From Microthyrium microscopicum (taxonomy: Eukaryota > Ascomycota > Dothideomycetes > Microthyriales > Microthyriaceae), in NCBI GenBank assembly GCA_010405405.1, contig MU004236.1, forward strand, positions 1,370,070 to 1,434,069: a DNA stretch of 64,000 nucleotides. Direction: 5' to 3'. Of the stretch, positions 46,779 to 56,507 are shown one piece after another. A model generated the notes under the pieces. It made no database searches. It saw nothing but the letters and a program-made list of their open reading frames with translations, and was not told where the DNA came from. The first letter of the stretch is position 1, and the number at the start of each line of letters is the position of its first letter. The position numbers and the translations under genes were made by a program.

Positions 46779-47657
46779 TTATATCTCCTCATTGTCCTCA
46801 TCAATAGACTTGTTGCTCCGTGACACTGACTTCTTTTTTGTTTTTGGTCGCTGGTATGGCGCAGCTCGTGACTGATTCCGAGGCGATGGTTTGGCGGGAC
46901 GAAAGGTAAGATTTGCGAATGTTGGAAGGTTGAATTCAGGACGCGAGCTAGGTTGTGCCGTCTCCTGAGATACAGTAATTAATCTGTTTGGAGGACTATT
47001 CCCTTTGTCAGCCTTCAGCATTTCCTCGTTAAAATCGGAAAGACTAGTAAGACCGAAACCCTTGAAGTCCTCTTCCGAGAGCTCAGATACCTCACGAGCT
47101 TTAGAACTCGTTGCGGTGCCAGTCACCGAGACCTTGTACCGGCGCTTTGGCAGACATACAAGCTTGACGGTGTATTTGTCAGAGTGATATGCTGCGATGC
47201 GTTCAACCTTGATCGATTGGATGTGGCCGTAGTAGAGACAATTTTCGATGTAGCTCATGAGCCTCGCAAGGATTGTGCCATGATCAGCTACCAATGTTGC
47301 CAATATTCTGGTGTTGATATCAAAGTGAAGATCTGTATACTCGGAGACAATCGTCGCTTCAACACCAATGACAGTTCGAACTGCCATGTACTGATTGACA
47401 TTGTTTACATACCAGATTAACCATCGTGGCGCCTTTGGTATATCTTCACATATCTCAATGACAGTTTCATAGCTATGCTGGCCCGAGAACCACGGCCGGA
47501 ACCGGCTTTGCGGGGGAATCTGATGGTACATCAGCACACGTTGTTGTGGTCCAGCGAACTTGTCAGTTAGGTCCACAATCCATGCATCCCTGAGCATGTG
47601 AGGTTCTGATGCCGTACCTCTCATATAAGGCGGTTGCAGCTTATCTGCGTTGACCAT
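46779..47657 (-). CDS. Unknown clustered family, member 2
   Basis: Single exon, 292 aa; an in-frame stop just upstream supports the start at 47657. The core spans about residues 23-168 and aligns along its whole length with member 1 (see there). The C-terminal 90 residues are basic and disordered (P-K-T-K-K-K-S-V-S-R-S) before an acidic end, and contain F-A-N-L-T-F-R-P. The basic patch could be a nuclear signal. It is intronless, in the same orientation as members 1 and 3. Confidence 0.8.
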   Translation of the reverse strand: MVNADKLQPPYMRGTASEPHMLRDAWIVDLTDKFAGPQQRVLMYHQIPPQSRFRPWFSGQHSYETVIEICEDIPKAPRWLIWYVNNVNQYMAVRTVIGVEATIVSEYTDLHFDINTRILATLVADHGTILARLMSYIENCLYYGHIQSIKVERIAAYHSDKYTVKLVCLPKRRYKVSVTGTATSSKAREVSELSEEDFKGFGLTSLSDFNEEMLKADKGNSPPNRLITVSQETAQPSSRPEFNLPTFANLTFRPAKPSPRNQSRAAPYQRPKTKKKSVSRSNKSIDEDNEEI

Positions 47658-48402
47658 CTCGATGATTCAATGTAGAGAAACTAGATCTTTGGAAAGATCC
47701 CTTGCGAAGCCTGTCGCGGGAACGATGAAGAAAAATGTTTCGAGACTCGGTGGATGGTAGTTGCAATAATGAGAGAACATTCAAGTATATCAGAGGTAGC
47801 GAGATGAGAGTCGTCAAAGCCAAACAATGGTCGTTTAGCCGAGGATACCTTTGTTCTTTATGGTGCCTTGTTTGAATAAAAGTCTTTCTCAATGAATCTT
47901 TCCTTAAGTGACCATAGTGAAACAAGTCTATTGTTTGAACTGGCTGCCTAATAGTTCTAATCATATTTCAAACAAGGGAGTCAAGTAGCCATCTGAATGG
48001 CAAAATAAATTGCGTGCCCCCTTTAACTACGATGGCTGCTATACGTTAGGCTTAGCTATCGAGTGCTTCATCCACCGTAGAAGACATTCAAGATTTAACA
48101 TCCTATTGAACACATGGGCAAATATGGCACTTCTCAGTTAATGGAGGTAGTGGCAGTCATCATCGTTGATGGGAGCGGGTCGTTATCTTGCCATGGCGTT
48201 GGTTGATCATGATGATGATCCAAAAAATAAAACAAAAAGTTGCTTTTATCTGCTCATCAGATAGATCGCAACGCTAACAGAGCTAGAAGTCTAACGATAC
48301 CGAAAATGAAAGAATTAGAAGTCAACGAGAGTGAGCGTTGATTAAAGCATGGATGAGATTACATAGAACACGATGAAATGCGTCAGTGAGTTTCTCATTT
48401 CT
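47658..48402. other. Intergenic within the clustered family
   Basis: 745 AT-rich bp upstream of member 2. The bases just before the ATG presumably hold its promoter and leader. There is no other feature. Confidence 0.35.
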
Positions 48403-49287
48403 TCAATGAGGAGCTGGTCGGAACACTAAGTTCGACAACATGCTCATATCAGGAGCTGCCGTTTCTTCTTGCTCAGCTTTCGCAACGTCAAAGGGCAGGT
48501 TTGTGCGCAAATCTCCAAGCTCGTAAAGTTGGCTTTGGTCTTCCTCTGACTTATTTAAGGATGATAAGCACTCGTCTTTTTGTGTCTTCGAGTCAAAGGC
48601 CGGGTCTTCAAATAGGGTTGGATACAAGACAGGGTAGTTTCTCGTTGCTCCCCAATGCATATGCGGGAACACAAATCGATCACCTGAGCGTATCGTTGCT
48701 GGATATAACATGGTAGTTTCAGAGGTCGCGGTATCAAAGGGATCGAAGAAGCTGTGGCTCAGAAACCTTGACTCTCCTGGAAGTTGGACTCGAAAGGTTG
48801 CTAGATCTGGAGACTTTTTGAAAAGTGTCACCGAAAATATGTTGAACTTTCCCGAATTGAACTTCTCCGTCTCTATCAACTGCACCAAGGAATGGCGTCG
48901 AATCTCGATCTCTCCTATTAAGCTGCGGGTTTCGGGGCCGTACTCCTGCAGACACTTGTTGAGTGTAGCTCTATTTGTTGCAAAATGAACATTCTCTAGA
49001 GATGATACCCACTGTTCTCGGAAAGCGTAAACATTCCGAAGGGTAGACGGGCTGCAACCGTTGAGGTAATAAGATAACACAGTAGGCTGATCTGAAGTGT
49101 TGTCTGCTTCATACTGCTCAATGAGTACGTCAGCCAGGTGAGTACCCCAAGGACGCGAGGTTTGTTCGTGGCAGATGCCATCGATCAGTATAGTTATGTC
49201 CGACGAATAGCCTGGTTGTAGCCTAGTCATGTCAACTACAGTTGCACCTTCAAGTCCGTCATAGGTAGAGGTGAATACCATATTCAA
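48403..49287 (-). CDS. Unknown clustered family, member 3
   Basis: Single exon, 294 aa. It is more diverged than members 1 and 2, but the core is recognisable: A-T-V-V-D-M-T, R-P-W-G-T, H-F-A-T-N-R-A-T-L-N-K-C-L, S-L-V-Q-L-I-E and a K-F-N-I-F-S-V-T-L strand at the equivalent places. It ends with L-S-N-L-V-F-R-P-A-P-H, the cleanest copy of the shared terminal motif. No export signal or known domain is seen. Confidence 0.78.
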   Translation of the reverse strand: MNMVFTSTYDGLEGATVVDMTRLQPGYSSDITILIDGICHEQTSRPWGTHLADVLIEQYEADNTSDQPTVLSYYLNGCSPSTLRNVYAFREQWVSSLENVHFATNRATLNKCLQEYGPETRSLIGEIEIRRHSLVQLIETEKFNSGKFNIFSVTLFKKSPDLATFRVQLPGESRFLSHSFFDPFDTATSETTMLYPATIRSGDRFVFPHMHWGATRNYPVLYPTLFEDPAFDSKTQKDECLSSLNKSEEDQSQLYELGDLRTNLPFDVAKAEQEETAAPDMSMLSNLVFRPAPH

Positions 49288-49784
49288 TATCTAAGAGAAC
49301 ACAATATTTCCCAACTGGCCAGGTTACGCTTTGAATGTATAGACTCTCCAATGGTGGGAAATGGAGTAGTCAATGGAGGGAAGTTAGTTGCAGAGATTGA
49401 GGAGCGAAATTATATAGAATCACCTCCCTGGAGAGTGAAAATTGCAGAGTAGGTGTTTGGAGGTGTTGACTGGCAAAGTTGTCACCGTTATTGAAAAGCA
49501 TACGTCGAATAGAACAGTGACTATTGAGGTGCTTAAAGTTGTTTAAGGTGGTCAAACCTTGACTGATATCCTCACTGTGTCCGGGTATGACTGAAATCAT
49601 GATTTGTAGGACGCCACCAAATTCTACGTGGTGAACGATACTTTTGAATTAGAATGAATTGTCAGACCGATGATGTCAATCGCCAATTTGGCTAAACTAT
49701 AAGTGTCAATCGCATGAAATGATAACTAGCATTTTCCCCATCAATTTCGCTGGCTCCCACGAACGCTGTTACTTAAGAGATGTT

Positions 49785-49896
49785 ATATTCTCCATTGTGT
49801 TTGATAAGATGTTTGGGCCTGAGCGTCCTACATGGCAAATAAAATACTCCATACCAGAGCTTATCTTGTAGGAGCCATCAAAGTCGATGGATTGAA
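49785..49896 (+). pseudogene. Possible second relic of the clustered family
   Basis: The plus-strand frame reads F-S-I-V-F-D-K-M-F-G-P-E-R-P-T-W-Q-I-K-Y-S-I and then stops. Over 28 residues it matches the fragment at 46418-46711 at about 9 identical positions (F-S-I, D, W, I-K, S), with conservative changes elsewhere. The fragment is too short to be sure. Confidence 0.3.
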
Positions 49897-50345
49897 GCCA
49901 GTAGTTTTGTCTATCGGCTGAGGTGTAAAGAATTGAGAAGGGTTGATCAAAAAGATCCGAACTTAGACTTCTCAACACATACAAATCACCTCAGAAACAA
50001 CTCCCAAACTACAGTCATGTCTGTGAGATTTTGCAATAATCGTGCTTGTTTTGTACACAAACAGTAATATGAAAGTCTTGCAACGAAACAAGGACTTAGT
50101 GCATCGAAACAGCAATACGTCCCAGTGTATAGGCTTCATCAAAGGGTACGAAGCTAGATATACTTTGAATAGCAATCAATTCGTGTGTGCCACAAACGGA
50201 CAGATGAAAGTAAGCAGGAAACTCAACTACGTGAATATATAGGATTAATAAAAACTCAAGATCTTGATTGATGTGTAGAGGAAATGTTTGAAAATGACCG
50301 CCTGAACAAGCGATGGTATGGACAAGACTCACGCACCGAAAGCCT

Positions 50346-51398
50346 CTACAAATCCCTAACAGCCAACATAGCCGGAACCTCCGAGTCTGGACGGAAGGCC
50401 ATTCCGCGTAAGTTGGTTAGGTCGCGCTCAGCGGCTTCATAGTGAGCTGCACGGAGCTCATCAGGTAGATCTGACAGCCTTATTTTATAGTCGTTGCCGA
50501 AATTCATAGTGCATCTACAGAAACGAAGGGTACGCAACCAGTCATCAAAGACGGCCAAACTTTGATTCGCAGTGGCATTATTGTTGTATACGTTCAAAGG
50601 TGTCTCTCTTATGAAGTAGCCCTGGTGTGAGAAACATGGTGCTGGGACATCGTAAAGATTATCCAAGGTCAAATGAACCCACGTTTGCCAGGAGCCTGGA
50701 GCAACACCTGGAATTAAAGACTGTGTTTCCTTGCCATGGCCGGTGTACAGTAGTCCCGTTTTCAAGTGGAAGTGAACCATGAGTTGCCCGCCCTCCGGAT
50801 CCTCCATCCAGGCGCTAAAGCTGCCAGAAGGGCTAGGAGTGAAATCAATAGCTGTAGTCTGAATTATGCGACATACGTTGTCTTCGTCGTGACCGGAGTT
50901 GCCCAGCTCTCGGGCAATGAAATCGCGGTGACATCCAAATTTGAAACTAAGATGCTGCCTTGATTCCCGTCTACCCATTCGTCTGACTGACTCGGCGAAA
51001 TTGCCCACAAATCCAGCTGGAACTTCTATAGTGCTCAAGTCCCGAATAGTAGGTCGGTCAAGACCCGCGCGTTTGGGGTCCTGAGATTGAAACCCTAACT
51101 GGATTTTCCTTGCAAGCTCTACCCATCGTGGAGGTGCTACATCTGTTTGAGTAGCAAGCTCCCATTGCTTAGCCGGCGGAGCATCTGCTATGCGGAAAAC
51201 TCGCTGGCGACACACTGGGCAGGTATCGTTGAACTCTTGCCAATACTCAGAACATTCAATGCAGCAATTGTGTCCATATTTACATATAATTTCTCCGTAC
51301 ACCTGGGTAATGTTTAAGTTCCCGGCTTCTCGATTAGCATTAGCAAGAGTGTCCTTGCAAATTGGGCATTCCTTCTCTGGGGCGGTAGCGTCGGACAT
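50346..51398 (-). CDS. RING-finger protein, likely E3 ubiquitin ligase
   Basis: Single exon, 350 aa. A complete C3HC4 RING is at residues 11-63: C11-x2-C14, C39-x3-H43-x2-C46-x2-C49, C60-x2-C63. The long first loop (24 residues) is within the RING range. The remaining 280 residues match nothing I know; they contain a compact region (W-M-E-D-P-E-G-G-Q-L-M-V-H-F-H, S-W-Q-T-W-V-H-L-T-L-D-N-L) and end with L-T-N-L-R-G-M-A-F-R-P, a motif shared with the three neighbouring family members. RING proteins usually recruit E2 enzymes; the substrate is unknown. Confidence 0.83.
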   Translation of the reverse strand: MSDATAPEKECPICKDTLANANREAGNLNITQVYGEIICKYGHNCCIECSEYWQEFNDTCPVCRQRVFRIADAPPAKQWELATQTDVAPPRWVELARKIQLGFQSQDPKRAGLDRPTIRDLSTIEVPAGFVGNFAESVRRMGRRESRQHLSFKFGCHRDFIARELGNSGHDEDNVCRIIQTTAIDFTPSPSGSFSAWMEDPEGGQLMVHFHLKTGLLYTGHGKETQSLIPGVAPGSWQTWVHLTLDNLYDVPAPCFSHQGYFIRETPLNVYNNNATANQSLAVFDDWLRTLRFCRCTMNFGNDYKIRLSDLPDELRAAHYEAAERDLTNLRGMAFRPDSEVPAMLAVRDL

Positions 51399-52449
51399 TT
51401 TGGTACGTTATATAAGGCGATGCCAAATCGTGCGGTAATTGGATCTATCTATGAATGCTCAAAGAAGGAACTCTCATATTAAGTACTGTTGGAGTTAGTA
51501 CTGCAGCATCGATGAATAGCATAATGATTTCTTTATGAAGCCATAAACATAATCTGAACAAAGGAAATGACGAGGAGAATATCTGTCGATATTTTACGGT
51601 ACACTTTGAGGGTGAAGATTGTTGGCGCCTCTCTCATAAGGAGGTCGATATACTGTGATTCCCAAATAGGTGATATATATATCAGGCGAAGGTATTGACC
51701 TGGTTAGATCTGTTTCTAGCGTACTCTTGTTCCAATGACGCGTTATCGTTTGATCATAAGCTGGAGTTCATGTTGGCCGCATAGGGACCATCCTTTGTTG
51801 TAGTCTCCTTTGTGCCTCCCACCCTGTCACTGGCTATTCCGTGTCCACATTTTCTTGTCTATTGATTGCTTCGTTTTTGGAGGTCAATATCTTTGTGCCG
51901 TTCTGGCATGAAAAAGACTGCGACGACTATAAAGCATCGACATCTCTTTGTATCCTGCTTTCTTTGTCAATATAATTCAATAGGTTTGTATCCAGCTGGT
52001 GTGAAGTCTTCTGCAACTACCTATATGACGAGAAGAGAAAGAACCCTTCACCCGCAGTACCCTAGCCTAGCCTAGCCTTTTCACCTGCTATGTGCAAGGA
52101 TCCCAGCCTTTTCTTAGCGTTTAGTCATGACGTCGGACCTTTCTTTAGTCTGTGCACACTGGTAGTTTGTGCGGGGAAGGAACTCGAGTCCTGCCTTCCT
52201 TTTTCTCAACGTCTCACCAAGAGATAGCTGAAAGTTGTACATGTTCAATGTTTCATCTCACCACCATACCACCATACCGCCAAATCTCCTCAACCCCTCT
52301 CCCCCCTCTCCTCAGTGCTCCTCTTCAATTCACACCCTCCTTGAATTGAAGCACCACATTATCATTCGTGGTCTTCTGTCTACACCAATCCTAAACCCGG
52401 CGCGCTCTCCGCGCATCGCCGACCAAAACCCACTATCATACACCACACC
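51399..52449. promoter_or_regulatory. Divergent intergenic region, RING / coiled-coil gene
   Basis: 1.05 kb. A short CCTAG repeat (cctagcctagcctagcc, about 52060-52078) and a strongly CT/CA-rich run (52240-52449) precede the plus-strand ATG. TATATAA occurs close upstream of the RING gene's ATG. Nothing else is seen. Confidence 0.4.
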
Positions 52450-53837
52450 ATGTTAACCTCCTCACTACCCATCGTGCCCACCACCCCTCCAAACCACAAT
52501 CACCCATCTGATCCCTCTTCTGCTCCTCCTCCCAATCGGCGCCTGTGGTCCTCCCCCGCCATTAGCGACTACTTTTCCGGCGACGAGACCGCCAGCTTCA
52601 CACTCTCCCCGCCTGCGCCAAGCTTCAAGTCCGCCGCAACCTTCGCCGAGAACGAATTGCCAAAAGAGTCGACGAAGACGGATTCAACTCGCAAATTTGA
52701 TCCGCCGGCTGGGCTGGTTCGCGCACTTAGCACCTCCCTCAATGTCGAAGCACAAATGTCGCGCGCGGCGCAAAGCCAGCGCCTATTGTTGATGCGCTTG
52801 AATGCGGTCGGACGCGCGATTGTACAAGCAGATTTGTCTGAAGTGCACTGTGAACGGCTGGCGGTGGATGTTAGCCGGCTTGAATCGACGTTGGCGGCGC
52901 CGGATGCACAGAGCCGGGAGCCGGCGGAGATTGCCGAGTCGGGTTTATTCGATGAAGAGGAGGAAGATGAGGAGGATGATACGCTATCGAAGGTTGTGGA
53001 AGAGGAGGAACCTGAGAGTGAGACATTGAATCAGGCCGAAGAAAAAGAAGAGCCAGAAGTAGCGCTCACTGCGGAGATATCACTGGCCGAACTGGAGAGG
53101 GCTCAGATAAAGCGCCAAGAAGCTGCGGAGTTGATTGCACGGGTCACAAAATCTGCTGAAGAATTGAGGGAAAGATATCGTGAGATGAAGGTATGTTTTC
53201 TCCTCATGCGTAAAAGATTGTAAGCTAATTGTTTCAGCACGTCAATGACATTGCAACATCCAAACTCGAAGCAGCCGCCAACGAGATATTTCGATTACGA
53301 CAAGAAAACCAAACTCTGAATTCCGACGACAAGAATTCCGACCTTCTGTATCTTCGACTGCGGCTAAACAATCTCGAGGAACGAGCAAAGCAGGGTCTGG
53401 GCCGTAAGAGACAGGAAGAACTTGTCGACAGCATCGAAAAGCTCAGCATTGAGAGTAGTCCCAAGCGGCAAGAAAGTCGGGATACTGGTCATGGAGCAAG
53501 CCGATCTCCAGAGGCCACCATGACGAACAGCATAAACGCAGACTATCAGTTCGATGTGGAAGAACCAAGAAAGATCAACGGACATGCATATCCTAGCTAT
53601 CGGCATCGGTCACTTCCAGAAGACGTGTTTGGATGCAATGATGAACCGGACGATAAGATGGCCAATGACGGCCTTTCCAAGGATGATGAGGAAGACGAGG
53701 ATGAAAGTAAGATTGGGAATAATAAGATTACTTCTTCCCATGATGAGGAAGATGAGAGTAAGCCCCTTACTCCCTGGCAACAACTTTGGGATGGCATATC
53801 GGATTTCGTTGGCATCCACGATTACTACAGCGAGTAG
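52450..53837 (+). CDS. Acidic coiled-coil protein, unknown
   Basis: Exons 52450-53190 and 53238-53837 (47-bp intron) give 446 aa. A Pro/Ser N terminus is followed by a helix (residues about 95-150), a Glu/Asp run (E-E-E-E-D-E-E-D-D), a long coiled coil crossing the splice junction (L-E-R-A-Q-I-K-R-Q-E-A-A-E-L to about residue 320), then a second acidic Ser-rich zone and a conserved-looking end (P-W-Q-Q-L-W-D-G-I-S-D-F-V-G-I-H-D-Y-Y). No membrane or signal segment. I do not recognise it. Confidence 0.75.
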
Positions 53838-54327
53838 CTGTATGATCATTGGTGAACACTTACGAGATTGCTCCTTGAATCTGCAGCATGCAAGCGATGT
53901 CTGGCTGGCGTTTTGTACTGGAGTCTGGAATATGATACCCCTTTGCTTTGATGGACGGATTGTTGGGTATTTTGTACCCTTCACACTTGGTTGCTTGAAG
54001 CAATGTTCTTGCATGTTGTTTATACTACTAGTAAGTAATGTCTCAATAGAAGATCCGCGAAATAAGTTTCAATGGCTGTCAATTGTACTGTCCATGTTTT
54101 TCAAGGTGATCGGCGCTTTTACTTGAGCTCTATATACAGTAGCCTCTGGCCGGGTTCAGGGTCCAACCTTCAGCCTACAATTGCGGGGCATCTCAACACC
54201 ATGCATCCCATTGACCCCTCTATCACCACTTATCGTTCTCTCGTGCTTGACTCAAGACCCATTTGATCTTAAAACTTTCCATAGTACCAATCGACCCCCC
54301 TTCTATCATCAAGTCACGCCTGTCAAC
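53838..54327. promoter_or_regulatory. Upstream region of UreG
   Basis: 490 bp between the coiled-coil gene stop and the UreG ATG. It contains the former's 3' end and the latter's promoter; no motif is assigned. Confidence 0.4.
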
Positions 54328-55168
54328 ATGGCCACTGCTCACTCCCACGACAATGGCCATACCCACGACCACGGTGCCAACGATCACGGCCATACCCACG
54401 AGCAATATACGTCTGCTGGCTCCTATCTAGGTCGCGAACCACCCATCATCACCGGCCGCGAATGGGCCGACCGCGCTTTCACAATCGGCATCGGCGGGTT
54501 AGTTTTCAAGCTCGGCGTGATGCCTAGCTCGGGATGTTTACTGACAACAACCCCATAGCCCAGTAGGTTCCGGCAAAACCGCCCTCATGCTCGCCCTCTG
54601 CCGTGCCCTCCGCGACCGCTTTAACATCGCCGCCGTGACCAACGACATCTTCACCCGCGAAGACTCTGAATTCCTCGTCCGCCACTCTGCCCTCCCCGCC
54701 GAACGTATCCGCGCAATCGAAACTGGCGGCTGTCCCCACGCTGCCGTTCGCGAAGACATCTCCGCAAATCTCGCCGCTCTAGAAGACCTACATGCGCAAT
54801 TCGGCACAGATTTGTTGCTTATTGAGAGTGGAGGGGACAATTTGGCGGCAAATTACTCGAGGGAGCTGGCGGACTATATCGTGTATGTGATTGATGTAGC
54901 TGGCGGAGATAAGGTGCCGAGAAAAGGTGGACCGGGCATTACGCAGAGCGACTTGCTGGTGGTGAATAAGACTGATCTGGCCGAGGCTGTGGGTGCAGAT
55001 TTGGGTGTTATGGAGAGGGATGCGGGACGGATGAGAGAGGGAGGGCCAACGGTGTTTGCGCAAGTTAAGCATGGGGTGGGTGTGGAGGCGATCATTACAC
55101 TGATTTTGAGCTCGTGGAAGGCGAGTGGAGCGACGCAAGCGGAGAAGTTGCGCAAGGAGCAATCGTAG
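54328..55168 (+). CDS. ureG: Urease accessory GTPase UreG
   Basis: Exons 54328-54497 and 54559-55168 (61-bp intron) give 259 aa. UreG is the SIMIBI GTPase that powers nickel delivery to urease. The His-rich N terminus ([12 protein letters not shown], repeated H-G-H-T-H) can bind metal and is typical of fungal/plant UreG. P-loop G-P-V-G-S-G-K-T at about residues 57-64 spans the splice site. Switch/metal motif E-T-G-G-C-P-H (with the invariant C-P-H), guanine-specificity N-K-T-D, and the C-terminal F-A-Q-V-K-H-G all are present. The enzyme therefore looks functional. The urease gene itself is not in this window. Confidence 0.97.
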
Positions 55169-55524
55169 ATGTGTATTTGGGTGTATTTTCGACGATATAA
55201 GCCGGTAGATTCAGCATGTTCATGGAGATGATGAAAAGAGGATAGAAGCTTCTTTACTGTAGATATACTCGGCGCTGCTGTTAAACAGTTGTCGACCGAC
55301 ATGATTTCGAAACTATGCTAAACGCTATGCAAATAAGAATTACAGTATAATACCCAATATCTCCAGAGATGCATATAAAACCATTGCAGATATTCGGACT
55401 GGATTCTACCAGCCACTGTGGAAATCGTCCTCCCAAGCGCCATGCTAGCCATAAAATCAGTTCAAGTCGTATCCCATGCTCCCGCCATAGATTGTACATC
55501 CGTTCAGCGAGTCTTATATCTCCT
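55169..55524. other. Convergent 3' intergenic region
   Basis: 356 bp between facing stops; no feature seen. Confidence 0.35.
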
Positions 55525-56507
55525 TCAATATCTGGCGTCTCCGCGCATTGCCTTCATCAGCCAGCGCTTCCACCAATTTCGCACGCTGATCACGCTCGCC
55601 TTGCCATCTTCATCCTCCTCTTTCAAAAAGCTACTGCGCCGCGATTCGCTCTCCGTGCCTTCTGGATCGCCAATGATCGCGGCAAAGAACCAGAAGAATG
55701 CTGCTGTCCAGGCAGATATGGCGACGGCAATGGATATAACGGGCGCCAGCAGCAGGACTACTACCAGTAACGGAATCGAGTAGGATGAGAATACATCGCT
55801 GTGTAGAGTCGCGCATATGCATGATAAATGGAGTTTAAGCGCGGGCGCAAGGAGAATCAGGGCGCGTTCGCGGGGAGTTCGTTTGGAGCGGCGAAAGATG
55901 GAAAAGGGTGTTATGATGAGGAAGATGAAAAGGGCGAAGACAGCCCAGAGAGCGAGGATTAGGCTTATGAGGAAGACTGGAGCGGAGAGGTAGACCTGTG
56001 ATTTGCGGAGTTAGTCGGAGTTTATTGATATAGAAATGGATGCTTCTGGGGAAAATTAGGTGAACTTACCAGAATTTGTAGCGATTTTGCCTTGACGTCT
56101 TCGCGGGTTTCGTGATAGTTGTCGTTGGGATGGAATTCGTAGCTGGTGGACTGATCCAAGGCGAGTTGCGCCTTCTCAGGATCAATTGGTGTGACTGGCT
56201 GCGGGGGCAATATCGAGATTGGTCTGGGACTGAGCTTGTTGCTGGAGTCGTCCGATGATAGACGTGCTGAATCGGGGCGTGCTGGCGTTTTTATGTCTCT
56301 CTGAGTATTTTCTGGTTTGTTGCCTGTTGGCCAGGCTCGAGGCTTTCCCGCGCCATATGATATCCACTGACTGTTCTCGATGCTTGAGATATCTGCGTCG
56401 TCTATAGGATTCGGCGATGACGGGCCAGTGGAAAATGGATTCGAAAGTCGTTGGGGTTGTTCCTTGGATGGAGAGCGGGGAGGCGAGTAGTGCGTGTATG
56501 TGGACAT
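55525..56507 (-). CDS. Unknown membrane protein with hydrophobic hairpin
   Basis: Exons 56507-56070 and 55995-55525 (74-bp intron, phase 0) give 302 aa. The N-terminal half is disordered, Pro/Ser-rich. The second exon has no usable start codon of its own and encodes two long hydrophobic stretches (A-P-V-F-L-I-S-L-I-L-A-L-W-A-V-F-A-L-F and I-P-L-L-V-V-V-L-L-L-A-P-V-I-S-I-A-V-A) separated by a basic loop, then an acidic/basic tail (K-E-E-D-E-D-G). The layout recalls ER or lipid-droplet hairpin proteins; no family is asserted. Confidence 0.75.

Noticed and set aside
50042-50242. 66-codon plus-strand ORF between member 3 and the RING gene
   Set aside because: Short, no features, overlapping an equal minus-strand ORF; not supported.
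52058-52080. cctagcctagcctagcc as telomere-like repeat
   Set aside because: Wrong unit for fungal TTAGGG telomeres and only about three copies.
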